From assembly GCA_039621445.1 (NCBI GenBank), contig CP154957.1:15988947-16052946 (forward strand): a DNA stretch of 64,000 nucleotides. The letters run 5' to 3'. Under the pieces are notes generated by a model, which searched no databases, was not told the origin of the DNA, and saw only the letters and a program-made list of their open reading frames with translations. The position numbers were made by a program, and so were the translations under genes. Source of the DNA: Euglena gracilis. Taxonomy: Eukaryota > Euglenida > Euglenophyceae > Euglenales. Position 1 is the first letter of the stretch. Each line of letters opens with the position of its first letter. Positions 31,151-41,668 of this stretch are shown here, piece by piece.

Positions 31151-31462
31151 CAGGCTTGTGCTTAATCGGGTGCCTACCCCACGGGGGGGCGGGGGTAGCC
31201 TACTAGGGTGCCTGCGTGGGGCATGCACCATATAGCACCCCATCTGACCCCCTGGGGGAGGGAAGGGTTTTGGGGGTTCCTGCCCATAGCAGGCACCCCC
31301 TTCCGACCCCGGCGCCAGGGCCCGGAAAAGGCCATTTTCAATGAAAATTTTCTGGGTCCCCCCCCCCCCTGGACCCCATCCCCCCCCCGGGAGGGGGTGT
31401 GCCTGCCAGGGGCAGGCACCCTATAGCACCCCACTCCCTCCCGGTCGGTAAGCACAAGCCTG
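31151..31462. mobile_element. Family G MITE (hAT-like)
   Basis: 312 bp with 14-bp inverted termini CAGGCTTGTGCTTA and TAAGCACAAGCCTG. The flanking octamers GATGTGTG and GGCGTGTG match at 6 of 8 positions. The interior has inverted 'GGTGCCTGC.. / GCAGGCACC' blocks and C/G runs. Related text is at 40380-40445 and 52770-52990. Confidence 0.75.
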
Positions 31463-31522
31463 GGCGTGTGTCCTTTTTTTTGGTACACCAGCAGTGTGTC
31501 ACTTCTCTTGTCCCCTCCCCAG

Positions 31523-31667
31523 GCCGCCCCGGCAGACTGGCCCACCGCGGGGCACGTCGCCATTGCGGGGCTGCGGGCGCAGTACCGCCAGGCCACGCCC
31601 CTCATCCTGAAGGACGTCACAGTGACGTTCCGCGCTGGCGAGAACATCGGCGTCGTGGGCCGCACTG
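31523..31667 (+). CDS. ABCC/MRP transporter, exon: NBD2 start to Walker A
   Basis: Acceptor 'cctccccag', donor 'CACTG|gtgcgcc'. It encodes DWPTAGHVAIAGLRAQYRQA, TPLILKDVTVTFRAGENIGV and VGRTG. It contains the NBD2 A-loop region (L-x-x-x-Y-R) and the first half of Walker A. The glycine codon is split by a phase-1 intron and completed at 36899, giving GRTGSGKSS. Confidence 0.95.
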
Positions 31668-31744
31668 GTGCGCCTATCTCCCTCCCTCCCTCCCTTTTGT
31701 CTCTGATCAGGCTTGTTCAACGACCTCCCCAGTCATAAAGAAAA

Positions 31745-32010
31745 TAATGAAATATTAAGTAAAAATATATATAATATGTATATTTATATAAATATTATAT
31801 TTTACACTATTATGCATACATACATATATATATATATATATATTATAATAATATATACATATATTATTATTATTACATAATATATATATATATTATATAT
31901 AATGTATATTATACATTATATATATATATTATATATACATTATATATATATATATATATTATATTATATTATAACATAAATAATAAATAATATTGTACCT
32001 AATAAATAAT
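31745..32010. repeat. AT-rich low-complexity tract
   Basis: TATATA/TAATATTA tracts over about 265 bp in an intron. Confidence 0.9.
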
Positions 32011-32419
32011 GTTATTTAGATCAGGGGGAGAGAATTGTTACCTGAAAGCACACAATTGTGAAGGAATGGGTAATTTTTGGAAGATCAAAGCAAACCAATT
32101 TTTGCAGTCTTGTTTGTTTCAAGGTTTGCACTGGTTTGCATTGCTTATAAAGGGGTTTGTAGCCCAAAGCAATATCCATTGTGGTCCGTTGCATATAGCA
32201 CCGCTTAATTTTTGTGTCGGCCAAAGTCCTTTGCGTGGGGGCCGTAGGTTGCAATCTAGCGGGGGGGGGGCTCTTTTGGTTGAAGAGCAAAGGGTTTTCA
32301 CACCTTCCATGTGATCATGGCTTTGTTCTGAACGGTAATGGGGCTGAAGCATCCTCACCTGCCGTTGAGGAGAACTTGTTCAAAACTTTGAGCATGCATA
32401 CCAGGGGCAGGGAGGTATT

Positions 32420-32466
32420 CCGGTCTAAACCGGTCTAAACCGGAATAAACCGGAATATCCGGAATA
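32420..32466. repeat. Short tandem 'CCGGTCTAAA/CCGGAATAAA'
   Basis: Five irregular 10-12-bp units (GGTCTAAACC, GGAATAAACC and similar). Non-coding. Confidence 0.7.
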
Positions 32467-32589
32467 AAAGTGCCAGCTAATGACTTGAAAACTCTGCCAG
32501 ACACAATGGTAATGAAGGTGAACATATTTTCAGGTTTCAGAATCACAAGAGCAACAAAAGAGCACAAGTATAGCACAATCGGCATTTTG

Positions 32590-33010
32590 ATATCTGATAT
32601 TGAGCATAACCCCCCCCAAAAAATAAGACCCCCCCCATAAAATGGACCCCCCCAAAAAATAGGACCCCCCCTGGCCAGTCCGAGCAAAAATCCATGAAAT
32701 GGACCCCCCCATAAATAAGACCCCCCCTGCCGGCGCGAAGCGCCGGATTTTTGAAAAAAGGGCCATTTTGGGGGGGTAAATCTGTCATTTTGGGACAGTT
32801 TCCATACAATTCAGCATATTTTCCCCTATTTGTCTGGCGCGAAGCGCCGAATTTTTCGAAAAATGGTATTTTGGGGGGCATTTTTGGGGGGTCGAACATT
32901 TTTCCAGCAGAAATCCATGAAATGGACCCCCCCCATGAATAAGACCCCCCCCTCGGGCTTTCCAGCAACCGACCCATGAAATGGACCCGGGGTCTTATTT
33001 TGGGGGGGGG
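32590..33010. repeat. Family B repeat with GCGAAGCGCC hairpins
   Basis: 'AATAAGACCCCCCC' and 'TGAAATGGACCCCCC' units. Two GGCGCGAAGCGCC hairpins lie near 32732 and 32837. Inverted relatives are at 46380-46720 and 48800-48990. Confidence 0.65.
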
Positions 33011-33487
33011 TTTAGTCTCTTTTTGCCTGCTTCTCCCCCTGGTTGAATGCATTTTTGTTTGGATTTTATCCCCTCTTGTGGGGCTGCATTTCCTGAATGT
33101 TTGTTCTTGAATTCTATCCCATTGGACAAAACGAATCATCCTGGCACCGCTGTCTTTTTTCTTGTCCCGCCGAGTGTCTTAGGCGGCCTGACTCGCACTT
33201 AGCTTGGCGGCCCAACTCGCACTTAGCTTTGAAAGCGTAAAATTGCACCAACGCGCAATCTTGCAAAACAAATTCTTTCGAACACGGAGGCCTGAGGCTC
33301 AGGACAGTCCTAATTTGTGTCCCCAGCCTTGGGACGAAAATAACAACTTGGAAATCTACGGTATACGGGCACAGGGCTCCCCAGGCCCAGTGTACATGAC
33401 CCCAAAGCGCCTGGTAATGAAACGAGGGAACTCCATTGCGCAGTTGCGCCATGGCGCAACAATTTTTTTCTTTACAAAAAATAAAAC

Positions 33488-33944
33488 CAGGGAATTCCTT
33501 GAGACCCCCCCCCCCCCGGGGGTCCAGCCTCTGGCTGGCAAAAAGGCTGCTGGCTGGACCCCCCCCGGGGGGCGGGGGAGGGGGGTCTGGGGCTGGAGGA
33601 GGCTGGGCTGGGCTGGGTCGATGAAAAACAAAAATTTCTAACACATTTTTGCCTTTTTTCGACATTTTGATGGTTGGAGCTAGATCAAGGCTTGGGGGCT
33701 GTGATGGAGGAAGCTGTGATGAGGGGGGAAAATGCATGGATAGGTGAGCTGGGTAGCCCAGTTGGCTGGCCAGCCTGCAGACGGCTGGCCCGGCCTTAGG
33801 CCGGGCTGGACCCGGCTTTATTTCACTCGACCCCCCCGGGGGGAGTGCTCCCAGCCCGAATTTGGGCTGCTGGCTGGATTTGAGCTGCTGGTTGGCTGGA
33901 CCCCCCTGGGGGGTAGGGTACCCTCCGGCTTAAGAAATTCCCTG
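33488..33944. mobile_element. hAT-type MITE, family E copy 2
   Basis: 457 bp, CAGGGAATTCCTTGAG ... CTTAAGAAATTCCCTG. It is inverted relative to 15877-16387 and shares its 'GCTGGGCTGGG', 'GGAGCTAGATCAAGGCTTGG' and 'GGGTAGGGTACCCTCCGG' text. The flanks are A-rich, so its target duplication cannot be read reliably. Confidence 0.85.
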
Positions 33945-34860
33945 AAAAAAAACACCTTGCGCTTTGATACTTTTACGGGGGAAATTGGGGCTAGATAAAA
34001 TTAGAACCGACAAAATTGGAAGCCGAAAACCACGGCGCCATAGAAATACAATTTTGAAAATTCTAAATTATCGTGGCTGTTGCGTCGAAGCAGACACCTC
34101 AGCAGGCAAACCTTCAAGGACAGATCGCAGAGCCAAAAAAGCAACAAAACGGGCCAAAAGTCACCTGGCCTGTGTAGCACCATCCGGGGAACGCCGTCAA
34201 GGCTTGAAAAATGAGGGAGACACAAAGGGGGCGTGTTGGCCCTTTTTGGGAAAATTCACGTGTCCCAGCGTTCAAACCCGCAGCTTTGTACCTTTTTATT
34301 TTTTTAAAATGGATTACAGCCTTAAAAACACCAAAAGGGCCTGTTTCCTGGGTCCCAACAAACACAAATGATGCACGTGCCACCGTGGAGGGTCCCCACA
34401 GAACCAGAGGGCCAAAAGAATGCAACGTTGCGCTTAAGCGCAATGCAAAAATCAAAACCTTAAATGCGAGTTAGGCTGCCTAGGAGTTATCACCCCCTGA
34501 TTGAAAGGGACCCACCTCAAGAGAAAACCCCAAGCACCAATTTTCATCGGCTTGTTTTTCCTGAAGAGGCCGGGTGGTGTGCAGACCCGCATCACCAAGT
34601 GCAAAGTGACCAGCTGTTGTAGCTCCTGTCTGTCTGTTTTTTTGTTTTCCCAATTTTTATCCCTCCTTTCCTAGTAAGAACAAAGCGAAACCTGGGTTGG
34701 AGAACATCAAGCTTCTTTAAAAAAAATCGCTAAAATGTTATTATATTTTCAATTTGCAATTTCTGGGGTGGTTGGTGGATGGGTGGGAACCCCGCAGTTC
34801 TTGAAAAGAGGCCTGTCCCTCATCCTGCCTCAGTTTGCCAAAAGTCACCAGACCTTAGCC
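33945..34860. other. Intron; repeat copy and no gene
   Basis: 33991-34030 matches the insertion at 14900-14946. The frame at 33964-34371 (135 codons) is Lys/Arg-rich but has no family-like motif or splice support. Confidence 0.4.
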
Positions 34861-34865
34861 CCATC

Positions 34866-35070
34866 CTAATAGAAGCACGGGCAGGCTTATAGCGGACCGC
34901 CGCCTCCGGTGGCAGGGGGTGCGCTTCTATTTGAATCCCACCAGTGTGATTTTGTTCTTTGGACATCCCATGAAAATGGGGGGTTATAGTGCCTTCGATT
35001 TAGCTCACAGTTGTATATGGGGTGTGCTTTATTTGGACCCTGTGCGTGCAGCGGCCTCCGCGGTTCTATG
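34866..35070. mobile_element. Family C MITE, copy 2 (degenerate)
   Basis: Starts CTAATAGAAGCACGGG, followed by 'GGACCGCCGCCTCC'. The right end is degenerate ('gcggttctat'). Directly followed by a family A head. Confidence 0.55.
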
Positions 35071-35074
35071 GAGG

Positions 35075-36600
35075 GGTCGCTGAGCTCGCTGAGCTCTTAT
35101 CCCTTTGTGGGTAAGAGCGAAGCTTACCCCTAGGGGAAAAGAGGGGTCCAACCCCCTCCCCCTCCCCTGGTTCGGGCCACCTCGGGAACCGGCGGATTAT
35201 CACCATGATCCCATTTTTTTTTCCAGTCGCGAGCGACTGGATTTCTAGTTTCCGAATCACCTCCGTTTTACCCCCAACTCCCCACCAGGCCCGAGTTATT
35301 CACGCGCAAAGGGGTCCAAACTGGGTAGGATTGGCCCGCCCCCCCTTCCGACTCTGCCATTTCGCCGGGGTCCAAAAATTGGTCAAAAAATTGATTTTTC
35401 GAAATATATCTCGAGAAAACGTACATTATTTCCGGAAGTGTCCCACTGACGAAATGTGCCCCTCGAGGCCCTCTATCGCCCCCCGTTCGCCGTTTTGGCC
35501 GCCGACATGCCTGGCCCGTGTTCCGGCGCGCTTTTGCGGCCCAAAACGGCCGTTTTGGGGGGGTTTTGGGGCCGTTTTTCGGTCAAAAAAAATCGATTAT
35601 CAAAATATCTCGACAATGAAGCGAAATCAAAAAAATTATCCGAAGAGCAAAAATGAAGCCCTTGGAATGCCCTATCCAACCATGGTTTATTTCCCCCCTA
35701 CTCTTCGTGTAGCCCGAGTTACGGCCTGTTTTCGGTCAATTTTGGCCCATTTCAAGGACCATTTTGGGCTGTTTTCGGGGTCAAAAATTGGTGTTTTCAA
35801 AATATCTCGAAAATGAAGCAAAATGAAAGGAAATGTCCGGAGACCTAAATTGAAGCCCTTGGAATGCCCTATCTACAGGTATTTTGATTTCCCCGCAACT
35901 CCCCGCCTAGCCCGAAATATGGCCGATTTATGGCCCAAACAGCGTGCGCCTTAGCCGTTTTCAGCCCTATTTTGGGTCAAAAAATCAATTTTTCCAAATT
36001 TTCTCAAAAATGGTGGGGAATCAAAGGAAATGTCCGGAGACCCAAATTGAAGCCCTTAAAATTCCTTATTAACAGTATTTTGATTTCCCCGCAACTCCCC
36101 GCCTCGCCCTTTTTTCGGCCGATTGTGGTCATTTTGTACAGTTTTGGCCTGTTTTGATTTAGCCGTTTTGGCCATTTGGGTAAAAAAAAGTCGAAAAAAT
36201 ATCGAAAAAAAATTGCCCGAAACGATGTTTTTTGGCCCTCCCGGACCCGGACAAGCTGTTTTTGAGCCAAAAATGGTTTTTTTTAAACCAAAAAAAAATT
36301 AGAAAAAAATCAAAAGTTCAAAGAAATATTAACCAGGTTTTGAATAATGCTGAGCCTCTTAATGGGACATGCACATAACGGAAGGCCGAAAAGACTGGCA
36401 TTGCAAATATCGTGTAATTGATAATTTACAAATTGCACGCTTGCAATTAACGTTAACTTTCAGTGATTTTACAGTACTATAACCCCCATACATCCCATAC
36501 CCGTGTTGTTGTCTTCGAATTTTTTGACCCTTTTTGACCCAAACTCCATGGGTTTTGGGCCAAAACCGGGGGCCGGGGGGTCGAAAAACGCTCCAGTTTT
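35075..36600. mobile_element. Family A element, copy 5
   Basis: Forward head with a duplicated GCTGAGCTC (35075-35128). Then the conserved body and three repeats of 'CCGGAGACC.AAATTGAAGCCC' text. Next an alternative end CAGGTTTTGAATAATGCTGA at 36334, and the beginning of another copy up to about 36600. Confidence 0.65.
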
Positions 36601-36755
36601 TTGGGTTTACTCAACAACAATGTGAGTTCGCAATTGACCTGTGGTCCAAGCTGTTTGAGTGGGCTTCTGGTTGTTTTTGGCCTGTTTGGCTCAAATCCAC
36701 CCTCTCTCTCAACCTCTTTGAGTGTGCATCTGGCATTTGGTATTGCAATGGTTCA

Positions 36756-36787
36756 CTCACACACACACACACTCACACACACACACA

Positions 36788-36882
<95 letters not shown>

Positions 36883-36895
36883 CCACGTTGTGGTG
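36756..36895. repeat. (CA)n microsatellite
   Basis: About 140 bp of CA repeat running up to the acceptor of the Walker A exon. Confidence 0.95.
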
Positions 36896-36898
36896 CAG

Positions 36899-36973
36899 GT
36901 AGTGGGAAGTCGTCCCTCCTGCTGGCGCTGTACCGGATGCTGCTGACCGAGGGCAGTGTGCAGATCGACGGCG
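36899..36973 (+). CDS. ABCC/MRP transporter, exon: Walker A lysine
   Basis: Acceptor 'tggtgcag'. It encodes SGKSSLLLALYRMLLTEGSV followed by QIDG. It contains the catalytic Walker A lysine and the typical 'G.I.iDG' strand. The donor is probably GACGGC|gtggag, although the phase into the next exon does not agree. Confidence 0.93.
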
Positions 36974-37084
36974 TGGAGGCCAGACCTGTTGTCTGCTTCT
37001 GTTATTATTTTGGGATGAACCCCCCAACCGTTGCCTGAAAGCATGGCACACCCGACCGCCCCTCAAAATGACCCCCCGACCCAG

Positions 37085-37390
37085 TCAGGGTTTTTTTTAA
37101 TTTTGGACCCCCGGGGGAGGAGGGGGGCAGGGTGGGTGGGTCCGGCCGAGCCCCCCCCCCCCGGGGGGGGGGGATGGGATATGTTTTTTGGCCCCAAAGG
37201 TGCCAAAAATTTTTGAAATGGGTGTTTTTTCAGCATTTTCCGCAGTTTTTTGGCCTTTTTCGGGGAAAAGTGGGTGGGTCCCCCGGGACCTCCCCTCCAG
37301 GGGCGACCCCCCCAGGGGGTGGGGGGGGTTGTAAAAAAACCCCTGGACCCAATAGTGTTCACCCGAGTGTCATGCCGGGGGGTGGGGGAA
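37085..37390. repeat. C/G-run intronic repeat
   Basis: 'GGACCCCCGGGGG' and 'GGTGGGTGGGTCC' text without a gene. Related sequence is in the intron at 38200-38480. Confidence 0.5.
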
Positions 37391-37399
37391 GTGACGTAG

Positions 37400-37516
37400 G
37401 CCTGGGGCCAACCACGTCCATCTCCCGCCACGACCTGCGCAGCCGCCTGTCCATCATCCCCCAGGAGCCCGTGCTGTTCAAGGGCACCGTCCGATACAAC
37501 GTGGACCCGGCCCAGG
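37400..37516 (+). CDS. ABCC/MRP transporter, exon: NBD2 Q-loop
   Basis: Encodes [20 protein letters not shown] followed by [24 protein letters not shown] is the ABCC Q-loop and RYNVDP the conserved 'R.NlDP'. If the 3' border is CAGG|gc, a GC-AG intron joins in phase to SPAPTGDYSD of the next exon; no GT donor fits there. Confidence 0.92.
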
Positions 37517-37953
37517 GCTGTTTGGCGAATGGCGCAGCGTTTGTGTGCATCTTTTGCTCCGGCAGTTAGGTCAACGTCCAACTGAATTGTGCTGTGGCCA
37601 AGAGCAACCCAATTCAATTGAATTTCAAACGGTGAACAATTTTGGCGTGGAACACACCAGGGAATTTTCGACTCGACCTCTTCTCCAGATCGCCCAAACA
37701 AAACAGCGTGGGCACCGTCCAGTGACGCAGGTAGGGAGGGCATGATTGAGTGTGGATGAGAACCTACGATTTTTCTGCACGTGCATATTGGGGTGCCCAA
37801 TGGTACCACATGTGTGCACAGCAGACCCAAGACCAAAAGGACCCCTACCCACACGCACACACACACATGCACTGGATCCAAAAATCGCTTTGCTCGTTTG
37901 GCATTGGGATCTGCGACACGTCACTGTCCAATGCTTCTGCCTCGTACCGCCAG

Positions 37954-38104
37954 GTAGCCCTGCCCCCACCGGGGACTACTCCGATGCGGACATTTGGACG
38001 GCGCTGGACATGTCCTCCCTGAGCGACTTCATCCGCTCGCAGGCGGAGGAGGGGAAGGACCCGCTGGACTTCCACATCGAGGAGGCGGGGCCGGGGCATG
38101 GAGC
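37954..38104 (+). CDS. ABCC/MRP transporter, exon: NBD2 helical subdomain
   Basis: Acceptor 'accgccag'. It encodes GDYSDADIWTALDMSSLSDF, IRSQAEEGKDPLDFHIEEAG. It matches 'ysD..iw.aLe...L...v....gLd..v.egG'. The final part (PGHG before gttgtgg) is approximate. Confidence 0.88.
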
Positions 38105-38494
38105 GTTGTGGCGTTTGCCGCCACCTAATGTATAATTATCCGCATTTTTCTCTCTGAGACTCCAGAGGCCAGAGGGGATCCAGACCATCCATACATTTGA
38201 CACCCGCGTGTGTGGTCCCCCCAGGGGTGGGTGGGTTTTTGAGGATGGGTGGGTGGGTTGGGGACCTGCGACCTCCCCCCCCCCCCCCCCCGGGGGGGGG
38301 CGATGGGTCAGATTTTGGCCCGGCCAAAGGCCAGGCCAGAAATTATTTTCAAGGGGTTTCAGCCGATTTTGGCTGGGTAGGTGGTAGACCCCCCCCGGGG
38401 CGTGGTTGGGTGGGTGGTGGGTTTTTGCAAAAAAAAAAAAAGCAGGTGGGTGAGTTTGGGCCCGGGGAAAAGTGCCCACCATCCTTGGGGGTGA

Positions 38495-39167
<673 letters not shown>

Positions 39168-39261
39168 ATGGCGAGTTTCTGATTTTTTTGATGGAAATGT
39201 GTCCTTTTTGTGCTCATGCATGCATAATTAACCTATTATTTGGCACCCATACAAATGGAAA

Positions 39262-39365
39262 ATGTTTATGAATGTGTGTATGTATATGTATGTATGTATG
39301 TATGTATGCATGCATGTATGTATGTATGTATGCATGCATGCATGCATGCATGCATGCATGTATTT
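39262..39365. repeat. (TGTA/TGCA)n tetranucleotide repeat
   Basis: GTATGTATGTATG and GCATGCATGCATGC tracts of about 100 bp. Non-coding. Confidence 0.9.
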
Positions 39366-39647
39366 ATACGTGTGTATTTTCTGGGTTTTTTTGCAGGAGT
39401 TGAGAAATATCTTAGTTTGGCATAAGTTTTGCTCTCAGGTTCCCTCGAATAGGAAGCAGATTGTCCAGGATTTTTGGAAAGCAGCATCTGCTATGTTCCC
39501 AGATTCGTTCAATGTTTGCTGAACAAAGCTTTTCCTGGAAGCATTCCTGTATCCTTAAATCCCCCCTGATGGCTGTGTGCGATTGCCAGAACTTGTCAGC
39601 TCGCTTTTGCCTCGTCTTGCTGGGGAGGGGATGGGCCTGACCGAGAG

Positions 39648-39737
39648 CACTTCGCCCAAAGCACCGTCATCACCATTGCTCACCGGCTGCATACCGTACT
39701 GGACTGTGACCGCATCCTGGTGCTGGACCACGGCCAC
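39648..39737 (+). CDS. ABCC/MRP transporter, exon: H-loop
   Basis: Encodes [20 protein letters not shown] and [16 protein letters not shown] contains the H-loop histidine. Donor 'CAC|gtatgg'. Continues in the family order into VVEFETP of the last exon. Confidence 0.95.
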
Positions 39738-41369
39738 GTATGGCCCTGCCCCGTTCCTAACCGATCTGTCGCACAAATTGCATCGAGTTTTTTTGTAAAC
39801 AGTTGGCTCACATTTTTTGAGGATGGATGCTGCGTTCCTCCCTCCCTTTTTCCCATGATGCCCACATCAGGCACCATCCCGGGGTGGGGGGGTCAGTTTT
39901 GGGTCCTGGTGCCTGCCGACCCAGCACTGGCCACCCCAAAAAATTGACCTCTCCAGGGGACAAGCCAACCAAACCTCCCTGCCTGCCCGCAGCACCCCCG
40001 GGGGGTGCGACTTTCCTCAAAATGAAGCCTGGGAAGGGGTTTCGGTCGCTCTGACACTCGGACGCTCAAAATAAATGAATTTTGACAGTTTTCTCAAAAA
40101 AAAAACATCACACCTTTTTGCATTGGGTGGGCACTTTGGTCCATTTCAGGCCAAACGAACCCTTAGCCCTTAGCAACCCCAGCCCAAAGCCATCCAGTCA
40201 CTCCGAAAAATCCAGCAGTTCCCCTGGGGAGGGGGGGGGGTTGGAAGGCACAGAGGGGAAGGACATGACACCAACCCCCCCCCCCACTTAATCCCCAACC
40301 CCTCCTTTCATCAAACCCTGTGTGTGACACAAAAAAAAACGCAAAAACACATCGGCCGAAAGCCAATATGCTTGCCTTCCGTTGCAGGCACCCCATAGCA
40401 CAAGGCACCTCCCCCTCCCCCCGGGTTGGTAAAAGAAGCCTGTGTGACTGGCTTTTTTGAAAGTGAGGGAGTCCGGAGAGGCATGGCGCGAACCCGGGAC
40501 CCCTACCCCCCCCCATCCTACCACCCCCTCCCAAAAAAATCTCCTCCCTAACCCTAAACCCTATCCCAGGGTTTTAATTGAGCAGTGGTTTTGGGGGGGG
40601 TCCAGACCACCCCCCCCCCGTCGTCCCCCTTTGGACCGAGGGGGTCCGAGACCCCCTGTGTGCACTGTGGCTGTTTGTTTGGTGCCTTGTATCCCTTCTC
40701 CTGGCCTGGCGCTGTTGTTCGCCTCTGGCCCTTTGTGTTTGTGTATGTGGAAGTGGAAAAAAACACGGTTGACAAAAATGCAACGTTGATCAGACCAGGG
40801 AGATTTCATAGGCAACCTCAGTGTTTCCAATTGGCCTGATTTCTGATTTCCTGATTTCTCCATTGCCCCTGTCAATCTGCATCTCCATCAAATACTTCAA
40901 TTTCACTGGTTGGCCAAAAACACATTCGGACGACATTGGATGTCCTCTGACGATCGGATGTTGAACTGGGTATCAAAAAAATTAAAATTGCATAAAACCC
41001 AAAGAAATCGACAAGCTGCTGATTTCTTTTCTTTTTTTTCTTTTTGATTTATTTGATTTTGATTTTCTGATGTTGATCGACTTATGATCTAAATTTTCAA
41101 AAGAGCAGTCCATTTTCGACCCGCTGTTGCCCATTTTTTGATCCATTTATGCACCTGTAAAAGGCAAGGATCTGGTGCCGTTCAAGATGTTTTTGGGGCT
41201 GTTGGTGGGGCAGGGGCATCCATTGGGTCCCCTTGGGCATAAGTGAAGGGGACTTTGTTTGACTCCTTGCTTGAGATTTTTCTCAAAGAAATGCAATAGG
41301 GTTTGTCAGGGCAGTTGGGGGGGGATACACCATATTAGAGCAGTCAACAGTGTGCTTATTTATTCGCAG

Positions 41370-41483
41370 GTGGTGGAGTTCGAGACGCCCCAAACGCTGT
41401 GCCGGAAGGCCGACGGGGCATTTGCCACCATGCTGAAGCGGGCGACGGCCATGTCCAAAGCCATGGAAGATGTTGGGGAATAA
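41370..41483 (+). CDS. ABCC/MRP transporter, last exon and stop
   Basis: Acceptor 'ttattcgcag'. It encodes VVEFETPQTLCRKADGAFAT, MLKRATAMSKAMEDVGE and a TAA stop. It matches the ABCC end 'v.E.dsP..Ll....g.F..m....'. The C-terminus is short, as usual for the family. No polyadenylation signal can be assigned with confidence. Confidence 0.93.
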   Translation: MVEFETPQTLCRKADGAFATMLKRATAMSKAMEDVGE

Positions 41484-41580
41484 CAGTAAGTGAGTTGTCA
41501 TTTTCACATTTGCACACTGCTGCCTCCTTTCATGCCCCACTGATTGTCTGTTGTTGGGTGACGTTGGGCGGGCTGCGCCA

Positions 41581-41668
41581 AAGCAACACCTGAATGGCAC
41601 GTTTGGCAACTTACCAGGTCAGGTCAAAGCAACATCTGAAATGGCATGTTTGACAACCTCTCAGGTCA
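41581..41668. repeat. Short tandem duplication downstream of the ABCC stop
   Basis: Two copies of 'aaagcaaca.ctgaa.tggc' followed by 'gtttg.caac', with spacing of about 44-46 bp, each followed by 'aggtcaggt'. Within the presumed 3' untranslated region or flank. Confidence 0.55.

Noticed and set aside
33430-33463. GCGCAGTTGCGCCATGGCGC palindrome as another copy of the element-specific motif
   Set aside because: Arms and spacing differ (TTGCGCCATGGCGCAA); it is probably an unrelated short palindrome.
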